Assembly (NCBI GenBank): GCA_023392075.1
Contig: JAEVZU010000052.1
Location: 1-35,188 of the forward strand
Length of the DNA stretch: 35,188 nt
Direction: 5' to 3'
From: Bacillota bacterium
GTDB taxonomy: Bacteria > Bacillota > Clostridia > Acetivibrionales > DSM-1351
Shown: positions 1 to 7,270 of the stretch, in pieces
Numbering within the stretch: position 1 is the first letter of the stretch
Layout: each line of letters begins with the position of its first letter
The notes under the pieces: model-generated
Databases searched by the model: none
Told to the model about the DNA's origin: nothing
What the model saw: the letters and a program-made list of their open reading frames with translations, nothing else
Made by a program: the position numbers and the translations under genes

Positions 1-3000
1 CTTTACACCGTCCTTAATATTACTTATGTTTTTCAAAATATCTTCTACTGTCTTATCGGTAACTTTGATATTTGCACTTCCTTCAGAGTTCACAGCAGCA
101 GATAATTTAACTGTCACATAGGATGCAGCCTTTGGATCTGCAGCAGTAGAACTGTTATAGGAACTGCCTGAGCTGCTTCCGCCGCCTGATCCACTGTTTG
201 AGTTACCGGAATTGCCTGGGTTACCTGGATTACCTGGATCACCTGGATCACCTGGATTACCTGGATCACCTGGATCACCTGGATCACCTGGATCACCTGG
301 ATCACCTGGATTGCCTGGATCACCTGGATCACCTGGATCACCAGAGCCTCCCTTGCCTGTAAGGGTAATAACACCATAAACCGAGGTATCCTGATAACCC
401 GTACCTGATTTATCATTCCAGGCTGCTACACTCTGACGTGCGCCATTTTTAGCATCATTCACTTGTGTATCAAAACCAATTTTTATATCGTTTTGCAAGG
501 TTACGGTTCTAAACGGTATCTTCATTTCAACAGTATAATTAGTTCCCGATACCTTCGCAGCAGACTCAAAGCCCTCCGATATATCTGCAGGATTGAAAGA
601 AGTCTCGTTGTCATAATTTACTCTGTATTGCCCGTCATCCTCTTGATAAAATGAAGTTTTACCATTATTTTCATCTACAAACACTTCAACCGAATCCTGT
701 TCATATGCATTTGCACTGCTTTTATCAAGCTGTTCATCACTAATCTGAATCAACACATACAGATTATTATCATCCCAGAGGGTCTTTGCAGTCCCCGTAG
801 CTCCCTGCCATGCCATCTGGTACTCATTGATTGCCAATGCAGGTGTATTGCTCCATATGGAATCTATAGCACCATCTACAACCGGAGTGCCGAAATCAGC
901 TGTTGACTGTTTTGCGCCTACCGGTGTGGTGGGTTCATGTTCCGACATGTATTTATCAGGATCAACTACGCCATAGTATGCCAGTTTAGCCTGCAGGTTC
1001 TTATCAAACAGCAGTGGATTCTGAGAGGATCTCCAGCTTGTACCGTCATCCATTCCCCATATTGTAACACGTTCGATATTCGCAGCATGAGCTTTGAAGA
1101 TTTTAAACAATTGCGCATATAAATAACCCTGAGCTTCTGCAAGCTTATCGGAAAGCTGGGAGTTTTCTCCTGCGGTAATGTCAAGTTCCGTTATACTTAC
1201 ATCTACACCCAGAGAGATAAATCTTTCCAATGACAGCTCAACGTTTACAGGATTTGTTTTTATATTGTAGTGTCCCTGCATGCCAATTCCATCAATAAGA
1301 AGTTTCCCAGGATGAGCTGCAGCGTATTTATCATTGATTTCCTTTACCATATTGTAAATGGCTTGTGATTTCTTTTGATTATCCTCATTATAATCATTAT
1401 AATAGAGCTTTATATTCCAGTCAGGATGTGCATCCAGAATTTCTCTGGCAGCTAAAAATGCCTGTTCAATATAATCCGGCCCGATAGCCTTCCCCCACAT
1501 TGAATCATTGCGAAGGGAGCTACGCCAATCCGAGGGATTTGATGGATTGTCACCCATTGCTTCATTTACCACATCCCAGGATATAACCTTGTTGCCGAAA
1601 TGCTCAACTACTGTCTTTATATGAGTTGTCATATTTTCGAGAGCTTCTTCACGAGGCAGAGGAATTTTACTGCCGCTTTCATCTGTAGTGGTATTCATCC
1701 ATTCACCGGTCTGCTGATGCCATACCAGCACATGTCCATGCATTTTCATTCCTTCTGCCAGTACTTTATCAACCATGGTATCTGCCGCAGTAAAAGTATA
1801 GTTACCTTTTGTGGGCTGCAGGCTGCCCGGCTTCATATCATTTCCTGCCGTTGCGGTATTATTGTGCATCTTCAGGAGTTCAAGCCTTATGCCGCTAAGA
1901 TCCTCTCCTGAAATGGCATTTCCGATTAAAAAGTCATCTCTATATGCATCTTTAATGGGTATAAGATCCTTTTGTATTTCAATAGGTCCTGATTGTGTTT
2001 TTTCAAAGCTGATATCATCAATATAGAAAGATGCTGTAGCATTATTTGAACTTTCCAAATAAATAGTAAGATTTTCATCAGGTATACTGTTATAGCGGTA
2101 CGTACCCTCATATTTTACCCAATCATCACTTGTAGAAATTGTTTTGGCTTGCAGAGTAACATAACTCGGATTACTGCTTCCAACCTGTGTAGAAAGCTGA
2201 AGCTGCGAGCTTTCAGGTTCTATCAGCTTAACCCATGCTGTAATCTTATATTCACTACCCTTGTCCACGTATTTTTCCACACGTAATGTTGGACCATTCC
2301 AGGTCTTGGTTCTGCCTTCCACCTTCAATGAATAATCGCCGGAATGGCTGGCTTCATCAGTCGGCGTTAATATTTCCACTCCTCCCCTTCCGACAAAACC
2401 TCCTGTAGACTGATCCTCAAAGGTTATTGTTGTAAACGTCAGGGCAGGGTCTCTTGGAGGCTCTTCCGGATCCTGTCCCGTAACAGTTTCTGTAATTAAA
2501 ATATCTCCTATGTAAATCGGAACTGTTTTGCCTGCATCATTTGACTGGATTCTTAATGCAGAGTCTTTAGCCGTATCAACCGTAAACTCCTTTGTCAATG
2601 TGAACGCTTCCCCGGCAGTCAAATCAGCACCTGCCAGCCAGCCATAGCTATCTACGGTCTGAAGGTATGCCTGCGCTCCGTCAGGTATGGTAACATCCGG
2701 ATCAACATAGCCTTTTACAGTAACGGTATAAGTTTTTCCATTCTGCATTCCCACATCAGCAAATTTGAAATCGGCAGCGTCCCAACTGTTTGACCTGTTA
2801 CTTACAAATAAAGCCTTTCCGTCGTCATTGCCCGCAAAAGTTTTATCAACTGCTGTCAGGCTTGCTCCGCCGGATTGTACAGCCTTTCCGGTTCCTGATT
2901 CAAAGCCCTCGTGGTATATCACCTTTTCGTTATTTCCGTCTGTTTCATCAGTGGTGATCAATATGTCCCCTATATAGAATGGAACTTTTGCTCCTGCGTC

Positions 3001-3498
3001 ATTTGACTGTACCCGTATTCTGTCATCCTTGCCGGAATCAACAGTACACTTTCCTGTCAAAGTAAATGCTGCTCCGGTGGTTATATCAGTCCCCCCCAGC
3101 CAGCCATAGCTACCCACGGTCTGAAGCCATACCTGTGAATCTGCAGCTACCGTCGCTTCGGGATCAACATAACCTCTTATGGTAATGTCGTAAGTTTTTC
3201 CATTCTGCATACCGATATCCGCAAATTGAAAATCCGCCGCATCCCAGGTATTCGCCCTATCAGCAACATATAAAGCCGTTCCGTCGGCATTGCCGTCAAA
3301 AACTTTACCGGTAACCTGAGTCAGGCTGGCACCTCCGGATTGTACCGCTTTGCCAACTCCGCCGGCAAAGGTTTCATGGTAAACCGTTGTGCTCCCGGCA
3401 TACACTATGCTGTTAACCTGCATGAGCGAAATAACCAAACAAAGCACCAAAAAGATGGCTGCTCCCTTCCTCCAATTCCTGAAAATTGTACTGCTCAA
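1..3498 (-). CDS. Multimodular secreted GH10 endo-beta-1,4-xylanase (C-terminus cut by window edge)
   Basis: Hydrolyses internal beta-1,4 bonds of xylan outside the cell. The reading frame starts at a TTG (3498) 9 nt after a GAGGAGG ribosome binding site (3508-3514) and stays open for 1166 codons to position 1. Order of parts: signal peptide (about 1-35, hydrophobic core near 13-27); two similar carbohydrate-binding modules (about 38-182 and 193-336, both with a WDAADF motif); a typical CBM22 (about 357-500); GH10 catalytic domain (about 508-845) with acid/base Glu646 in WDVVNEA and nucleophile Glu771 in ITELDI; a CBM9-like module (about 870-1045); a Gly-Asp/Asn-Pro linker (1053-1094); and the start of another domain. 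Family knowledge: similar CBM22-GH10-CBM9 enzymes often end in S-layer homology repeats, so cell-surface anchoring is likely but lies outside the window. It is downstream of the GH8 gene on the same strand but 580 bp away, so it probably has its own promoter. Confidence 0.95.
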   Translation of the reverse strand, partial: MSSTIFRNWRKGAAIFLVLCLVISLMQVNSIVYAGSTTVYHETFAGGVGKAVQSGGASLTQVTGKVFDGNADGTALYVADRANTWDAADFQFADIGMQNGKTYDITIRGYVDPEATVAADSQVWLQTVGSYGWLGGTDITTGAAFTLTGKCTVDSGKDDRIRVQSNDAGAKVPFYIGDILITTDETDGNNEKVIYHEGFESGTGKAVQSGGASLTAVDKTFAGNDDGKALFVSNRSNSWDAADFKFADVGMQNGKTYTVTVKGYVDPDVTIPDGAQAYLQTVDSYGWLAGADLTAGEAFTLTKEFTVDTAKDSALRIQSNDAGKTVPIYIGDILITETVTGQDPEEPPRDPALTFTTITFEDQSTGGFVGRGGVEILTPTDEASHSGDYSLKVEGRTKTWNGPTLRVEKYVDKGSEYKITAWVKLIEPESSQLQLSTQVGSSNPSYVTLQAKTISTSDDWVKYEGTYRYNSIPDENLTIYLESSNNATASFYIDDISFEKTQSGPIEIQKDLIPIKDAYRDDFLIGNAISGEDLSGIRLELLKMHNNTATAGNDMKPGSLQPTKGNYTFTAADTMVDKVLAEGMKMHGHVLVWHQQTGEWMNTTTDESGSKIPLPREEALENMTTHIKTVVEHFGNKVISWDVVNEAMGDNPSNPSDWRSSLRNDSMWGKAIGPDYIEQAFLAAREILDAHPDWNIKLYYNDYNEDNQKKSQAIYNMVKEINDKYAAAHPGKLLIDGIGMQGHYNIKTNPVNVELSLERFISLGVDVSITELDITAGENSQLSDKLAEAQGYLYAQLFKIFKAHAANIERVTIWGMDDGTSWRSSQNPLLFDKNLQAKLAYYGVVDPDKYMSEHEPTTPVGAKQSTADFGTPVVDGAIDSIWSNTPALAINEYQMAWQGATGTAKTLWDDNNLYVLIQISDEQLDKSSANAYEQDSVEVFVDENNGKTSFYQEDDGQYRVNYDNETSFNPADISEGFESAAKVSGTNYTVEMKIPFRTVTLQNDIKIGFDTQVNDAKNGARQSVAAWNDKSGTGYQDTSVYGVITLTGKGGSGDPGDPGDPGNPGDPGDPGDPGDPGDPGNPGDPGDPGNPGNPGNSGNSNSGSGGGSSSGSSYNSSTAADPKAASYVTVKLSAAVNSEGSANIKVTDKTVEDILKNISNIKDGVK
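217..342 (-). repeat. 9-bp tandem repeat encoding the (Gly-Asp/Asn-Pro) linker
   Basis: Fourteen consecutive 9-bp units of the type tggatcacc (plus strand) occur. Ten are identical; the others are tggattacc, tggattgcc or tgggttacc. On the minus strand they encode Gly-Asp-Pro or Gly-Asn-Pro, giving an extended flexible spacer between the CBM9-like module and the C-terminal domain. Near identity at the DNA level suggests recent slippage and possible length variation between strains. Confidence 0.93.
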
Positions 3499-3543
3499 CT
3501 TTAACCGCCTCCTCTAAATTTTTTTACTATATATTTATCAAGA

Positions 3544-3578
3544 GTATTTACCAACTGCTGTTCTCATATGGTAAATAC
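3544..3578 (-). promoter_or_regulatory. Inverted repeat upstream of the xylanase start (candidate operator or mRNA hairpin)
   Basis: Two perfect 10-bp arms, gtatttacca (3544-3553) and tggtaaatac (3569-3578), are separated by 15 nt. They lie about 30 nt upstream of the xylanase ribosome binding site. The spacing fits a dimeric or AraC-type protein site of about two helical turns, or a hairpin in the 5' leader. The same 10-mer occurs again at 4075-4084. Confidence 0.5.
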
Positions 3579-3698
3579 AAATTTAATAACCATATCTTAA
3601 AAAATATATAAGTGATGAAAATTAAATTAACGCGTTATGCCAGTTGGTGACCAATAATACAAAAAAAATTGTTACTGACTATCCTGCGGATTTTAAAC

Positions 3699-3727
3699 AG
3701 TGCGATAATATAAAGTGCGATAATATA
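3699..3727. repeat. 14-bp direct repeat, agtgcgataatata x2
   Basis: Identical copies at 3699-3712 and 3714-3727 are spaced by one base, about 200 bp upstream of the xylanase start. Tandem half-sites with ~15-bp phasing could be an activator site; YesN/AraC-type regulators commonly bind direct repeats. The function is inferred only. Confidence 0.4.
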
Positions 3728-3842
3728 ATAAGAAATTATTAAATCAATAAGATAATAGTTGAAACGGCGAATAGAAATAAATCAAATTTGTGTAAATCTG
3801 TTTTAAAACAGGTTTGGACCTTCGATTGAAGTTCCGGGGGTT

Positions 3843-3884
3843 TTGCTGCAGCCGACATAACCTTCAATATCTCGGCTGCAGCAA
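3843..3884. other. Strong stem-loop, perfect 13-bp arms
   Basis: Arms ttgctgcagccga (3843-3855) and tcggctgcagcaa (3872-3884) enclose a 16-nt loop. There is no T-run on either side, so it is not a standard intrinsic terminator. It may be an mRNA-stabilising or processing structure downstream of the GH8 operon or in the xylanase leader. Confidence 0.6.
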
Positions 3885-3925
3885 TCTTGGGAGGTATTAT
3901 ATTGCATTAGTACCCTCTATTGACA

Positions 3926-4068
3926 ATGTATAACACGCCTCACGCCGGCTATTTTACCACTTTTCTTTGTCGTCGTCCTTGCCTTGCGTCAGCAAGGCTG
4001 CGTCCATCCTCCCCGAAAATTGCCAAAATATCTCAGCGCGAGGTCGGTGATTTTTGAGTGAGATACAT
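3926..4068. repeat. Long imperfect palindrome A (extended hairpin)
   Basis: The centre ccttgc-gtca-gcaagg (3982-3997) is perfect. The arms continue outward with mismatches: cctcacgccgg at 3938 pairs with a gcgcgagg end at 4043, and tattttacca pairs with gccaaaata. Outermost atgtat (3926-3931) matches atacat (4063-4068). It lies just beyond the stop codon of the GH8 gene. It may be a terminator-like or processing structure of the sugar operon, or a decayed palindromic (MITE-like) element. The symmetry is visible; its nature is not known. Confidence 0.55.
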
Positions 4069-4078
4069 CTTTAAGTAT

Positions 4079-5230
4079 TTACCAAATTCTGTAGTTTCCG
4101 CTAAGAGCCAGCAGTGCAAAGAAATACAAAAGGTTGTCATAATATCTGCGTTTCCCTGTTCGCAGAGGCTGCTCCCAAAATTTTCTGACAAAATATTCCC
4201 GAAACTGTCCGCGTGAAGCAAGTGATGCCTGTGCCAGAGTTGCAAGCAATCCTACAGGATGCAACACTCCCGCCGATGTCCCGTCAACTTCCTGAACCAA
4301 TTCATCCTGATTGGTAACAGGGGTTCCGTCAATATAATAAACAACATCTTCCTTCCCCTTTACTGTCCATCCAAAAAATCTCTGGATATTTTCGGCTTGC
4401 GTACATGACCATTCATCAGCAGCAAACCACTCATAATCCAATGCAATATTGGCAGCAGTGCGGTAGGCATCGCTATAAAACAGGTTATGGCTTGCCCGGT
4501 TGTGGGGTGTACCGTCATACTCTGCATATTCGGCCGATAATCCGGTTACGGGGTGGCATGCTTTCTTCAGATAATCCCGGCTAAGCCTTGACGCTTCCCT
4601 GAAAAACCCGGCATCTTCAGAATTTCCCCAAAGCGCAAATAATTCATAAAAATGTGGAAGATGATAAGATGGATCTGAGAAATTACAATTTGGAATAAAA
4701 CGAATCAGCTTTGTCTGAGGATCGAACATAGGGTTTTTTATTTTATGCACCATTTCGTGCAGTATACTTCTGGCTTCCCTGGTATAATTAAATATACCTT
4801 CACCGTCTCCCCACCGTCTTCCGGCAAATAGAAGTGCCATAGCAAAAAATTCTTCACCGTCAGGTGCGGGACCGTCGGAATTGCGTTTGCCATTCAGTTG
4901 TGCCGACCATCCGAAATAACCTTTATTTTCACCGTGGTCAAGATACATATAGGTTTTTGTCCATTTCCATATCCGGTCAAAAATATCTTTGCGGTCCATT
5001 TGAACCGCAATCATCATACCGTAGCTCTGTCCTTCAGTGCGGACATCCAGGTTACCGGTATCCACCAGATAACCCATATCCTCACCGACTTCATAGTAGA
5101 TACGCTGGTCCTCGCTGCCATAAAACAGCGTATTAAAAGTGGAATAAATCCGTTGCTGCACCTTTGCCTTAGAGTAACCATACTCGGAAAACAAGTTTGA
5201 ATAATTACCTGTCTGAAAAGAATTTGGCAT
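4079..5230 (-). CDS. GH8 reducing-end xylose-releasing exo-oligoxylanase (Rex type)
   Basis: Family knowledge: intracellular GH8 Rex enzymes release xylose from the reducing end of xylo-oligosaccharides. The 383-residue length matches the family. The likely general acid is Glu66 in DVRTEGQSYGMM. Asp124 sits in GPAPDGEEF, and a conserved Asp254 in HNLFYSDAYRTAAN is the probable base region. There is no signal peptide, in line with a cytoplasmic enzyme acting on imported oligomers. The ATG at 5230 follows an AAGGAAA site. It is the last gene of the binding protein-permease-permease-GH8 run, 57 nt after the second permease, which makes xylo-oligosaccharides the most likely transported substrate. 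GH8 also contains endo-glucanases and chitosanases, but length, missing signal peptide and context favour Rex. Confidence 0.9.
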   Translation of the reverse strand: MPNSFQTGNYSNLFSEYGYSKAKVQQRIYSTFNTLFYGSEDQRIYYEVGEDMGYLVDTGNLDVRTEGQSYGMMIAVQMDRKDIFDRIWKWTKTYMYLDHGENKGYFGWSAQLNGKRNSDGPAPDGEEFFAMALLFAGRRWGDGEGIFNYTREARSILHEMVHKIKNPMFDPQTKLIRFIPNCNFSDPSYHLPHFYELFALWGNSEDAGFFREASRLSRDYLKKACHPVTGLSAEYAEYDGTPHNRASHNLFYSDAYRTAANIALDYEWFAADEWSCTQAENIQRFFGWTVKGKEDVVYYIDGTPVTNQDELVQEVDGTSAGVLHPVGLLATLAQASLASRGQFREYFVRKFWEQPLRTGKRRYYDNLLYFFALLALSGNYRIW

Positions 5231-5287
5231 ATAGTATTTCCTTTCTTAACGAATTAAAAAACTACTATGCTATCGAAAGCCTTTCCA

Positions 5288-6199
5288 TTAACCCTTAACT
5301 CCTCCCAATGCAAGACCATTAACAAAATATCTTTGCAGGAACGGGTATACCAGAAGTATCGGCACGGCAACAACAATGGTAATTGCCGCCCTGATGGACT
5401 GAGGCGTCGTTACATTACCCGCTCCGGATTGTGCCGCAGCAGCGCCGACCCCTGCCGAGGTGTTACCCGCATTCATTGCACTGGCAAGAAGCTTTTGAAG
5501 TTCATATTGCAGAGTGGATAGACTCTGCTTTGCCGAATTGTACAGGAAGGTGTCAAACCAGGAGTTCCAGGAACCAACTGCAACAAAAAGTGCTATTGTA
5601 GCCAGGGTTGGTACACACAGCGGTAATACTATCTGCAGGAAAATACGGAATTCCCGTGCTCCGTCCATTTTAGCCGACTCAATAAAACTTTCCGGTATGG
5701 ACTTAATATAGGTACGGATTACTATAAGGTTGAATGCACTTATAATATTCGGCAGCCAATATACGGTAAATGTATTAATCAGATTTAGATCCCTTATAAG
5801 CATATAATTGGGTATCAAACCTGCATTAAAGTACATTGTCATAACAAAAAGGACTGTTATTGACTTTCTGAAAATAAACTCCCTGCGGCTTAGCGCATAA
5901 GCCAGCATTGAAGTAAAGAAAAGGTTTGTAATCACAATAACTATTGTTTTTGTAACACTTATAATAAATGCTCCATAAATTGTATCCATGTGGAAAACAA
6001 CACGGTAATTCTGGAGAGAGAATATTCTCGGCCATAGATATATACCGCCGCGGACAGTGTCCATACCTTCATTAAAGGATATGGCAAGCGTATTAAGCAT
6101 CGGATATACCATTGCAACTGAAAGAAGTATCAGAAAAGTAGAGTTCAATGTTGTAAATATAATGTTTTCAGCGCTTAGATTTTTTTTGCCTATTTTCAT
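5288..6199 (-). CDS. ABC sugar importer permease, LplC/YtcP type
   Basis: A 303-residue inner-membrane subunit of a CUT1 (MalG-like) carbohydrate importer. About six hydrophobic segments are seen, with the first at residues 13-35. The cytoplasmic EAA-type loop that contacts the ATPase reads SAKMDGAREFRIFLQIVLP. The protein ends in a typical QRYFVNGLALGGVKG tail. An Ala/Gly/Ser-rich insertion (near residues 246-263, with AGNTSAGVGAAAAQSG) precedes the last membrane segments. The start follows AAGGAGGG. It is 13 nt downstream of the partner permease gene and clearly co-transcribed. It works with the partner permease and the binding lipoprotein. No ATP-binding subunit is encoded nearby. Confidence 0.94.
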   Translation of the reverse strand: MKIGKKNLSAENIIFTTLNSTFLILLSVAMVYPMLNTLAISFNEGMDTVRGGIYLWPRIFSLQNYRVVFHMDTIYGAFIISVTKTIVIVITNLFFTSMLAYALSRREFIFRKSITVLFVMTMYFNAGLIPNYMLIRDLNLINTFTVYWLPNIISAFNLIVIRTYIKSIPESFIESAKMDGAREFRIFLQIVLPLCVPTLATIALFVAVGSWNSWFDTFLYNSAKQSLSTLQYELQKLLASAMNAGNTSAGVGAAAAQSGAGNVTTPQSIRAAITIVVAVPILLVYPFLQRYFVNGLALGGVKG

Positions 6200-6212
6200 T
6201 CAACTTCCCTCC

Positions 6213-7175
6213 TTATATTAACTTTTCTTCGCCAAGACGTCCGGCGATAAAGTTAGCACTGGCAATCAAAATTATACTTACTCCGGTTTTGAAAATACCT
6301 GCTACAGTGGCTAGTGAATAATTACCCATTTTAATACCGTAATTGAGAACAAAAATATCAATTGTTTCTGCCTTTTCAATTACAAGGCCATTTCCAAGGA
6401 AGTATTGAATTTCAAAGCCTGCTTCCAGAATCCAGCCTATACTCATTATAAGCAGAATAACAATAGTCGGTTTGATCGACGGAAGAGTTACGTTCCACAT
6501 TTTATGGTAGCGGTTAGCACCGTCTATTTCGGCAGCCTCATACAGTGCCGGGTCTATTGCAGTCATGGCAGCCAGATAGATTATGGTATTCCAGCCCAGT
6601 TCCTTCCACAGATGTGAGCCTGCAACTATACCCCAGAAATAGTCCGGATTGGATAGAAACTGTACAGGTTCATTAATAATATGAAGCTTCGTTAGCACTA
6701 TATTGATAATACCGCCACTGGACGGCAGGGCAAGAGCGGAAGAAACCAGTCCGGCAACAATGATCCACGACAAAAAGTGAGGCATATATGTGATGTTTTG
6801 CACAATACGCTTGAAGCCCACATTTTTAAGCTCATTCAGCAATAGTGACAAAACTATTGCGCCGATATAACCAACTATAAGTGTAAGAAAACTTTGCGCC
6901 AGCGTGTTACGTATATCTCTTATAAAACGTTCACCATTTATGCCGGTAAATAATTTGACAAAATTATCAAAACCAACCCATTGCTGATCAAATGTATTCC
7001 TTACAGCAGGTTTAAAATTTTGAAAAGCCATAGTCCAACCGGTTATCGGCACGTACGAAAACAGTATCTTGTATAGCAGGAGGGGTACACTCATAATAAT
7101 CAGCTCACGCTGTGAGATTATGATGTCCCGGATATTCCTGCGATTTCTTGGAAGAGCCAGCGTTTTTGCCCGCAT
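6213..7175 (-). CDS. ABC sugar importer permease, LplB/YteP type
   Basis: A 320-residue MalF-like permease. The first membrane segment is at about 28-45, and the family motif GWTMAFQNFKP follows it. The EAA loop is EAAEIDGANRYHKMWNVTLP. The ATG at 7175 follows GGAGG with 8-nt spacing. It forms the channel with the downstream permease and receives substrate from the lipoprotein encoded upstream. A hairpin with T-run lies just before it, so its expression is probably lower than that of the binding protein. In this family these importers carry oligosaccharides; here xylo-oligosaccharides are inferred from the GH8 and GH10 neighbours. Confidence 0.94.
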   Translation of the reverse strand: MRAKTLALPRNRRNIRDIIISQRELIIMSVPLLLYKILFSYVPITGWTMAFQNFKPAVRNTFDQQWVGFDNFVKLFTGINGERFIRDIRNTLAQSFLTLIVGYIGAIVLSLLLNELKNVGFKRIVQNITYMPHFLSWIIVAGLVSSALALPSSGGIINIVLTKLHIINEPVQFLSNPDYFWGIVAGSHLWKELGWNTIIYLAAMTAIDPALYEAAEIDGANRYHKMWNVTLPSIKPTIVILLIMSIGWILEAGFEIQYFLGNGLVIEKAETIDIFVLNYGIKMGNYSLATVAGIFKTGVSIILIASANFIAGRLGEEKLI

Positions 7176-7197
7176 CTTTTCTACCTCCTGTTTATCT

Positions 7198-7226
7198 AAA
7201 AAAAGGGGACTTGCATCCCCTTTTTC
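7198..7226 (-). terminator. Terminator-like hairpin between binding-protein and permease genes
   Basis: Read on the minus strand, a 10-bp stem (aaaaagggga / tccccttttt, arms 7216-7225 and 7200-7209, 6-nt loop) runs into a T-run. It lies after the solute-binding protein stop and before the permease ribosome binding site. It probably causes partial termination or stabilises the upstream message, so that binding protein is made in excess of the permeases. Confidence 0.8.
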
Positions 7227-7270
7227 CAGATTAATTATTGTTAAACGTTAAGACTCTAGTAATCATTAAT

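Larger units (their letters stand above)
3499..4078. other. 580-bp gene-free region between xylanase and GH8 genes
   Basis: No convincing gene was seen. The stretch is AT-rich near the xylanase and richer in GC toward the GH8 gene. It holds an inverted repeat next to the xylanase start, a 14-bp direct repeat, a perfect 14-bp palindrome (ctgttttaaaacag, 3798-3811), a 13-bp perfect stem-loop and a ~140-bp imperfect palindrome, listed separately. The xylanase promoter must lie here, but I could not pick a convincing -35/-10 pair. I found no match to a consensus catabolite-response element. Confidence 0.6.

Noticed and set aside
217..342. CRISPR-like array
   Set aside because: Units are 9 bp, contiguous and in frame with a coding linker; there are no spacers.
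114..416. Open frame with VIQ repeats opposite/inside the xylanase gene
   Set aside because: It is an out-of-frame reading of the 9-bp linker repeat on the same strand as the xylanase.
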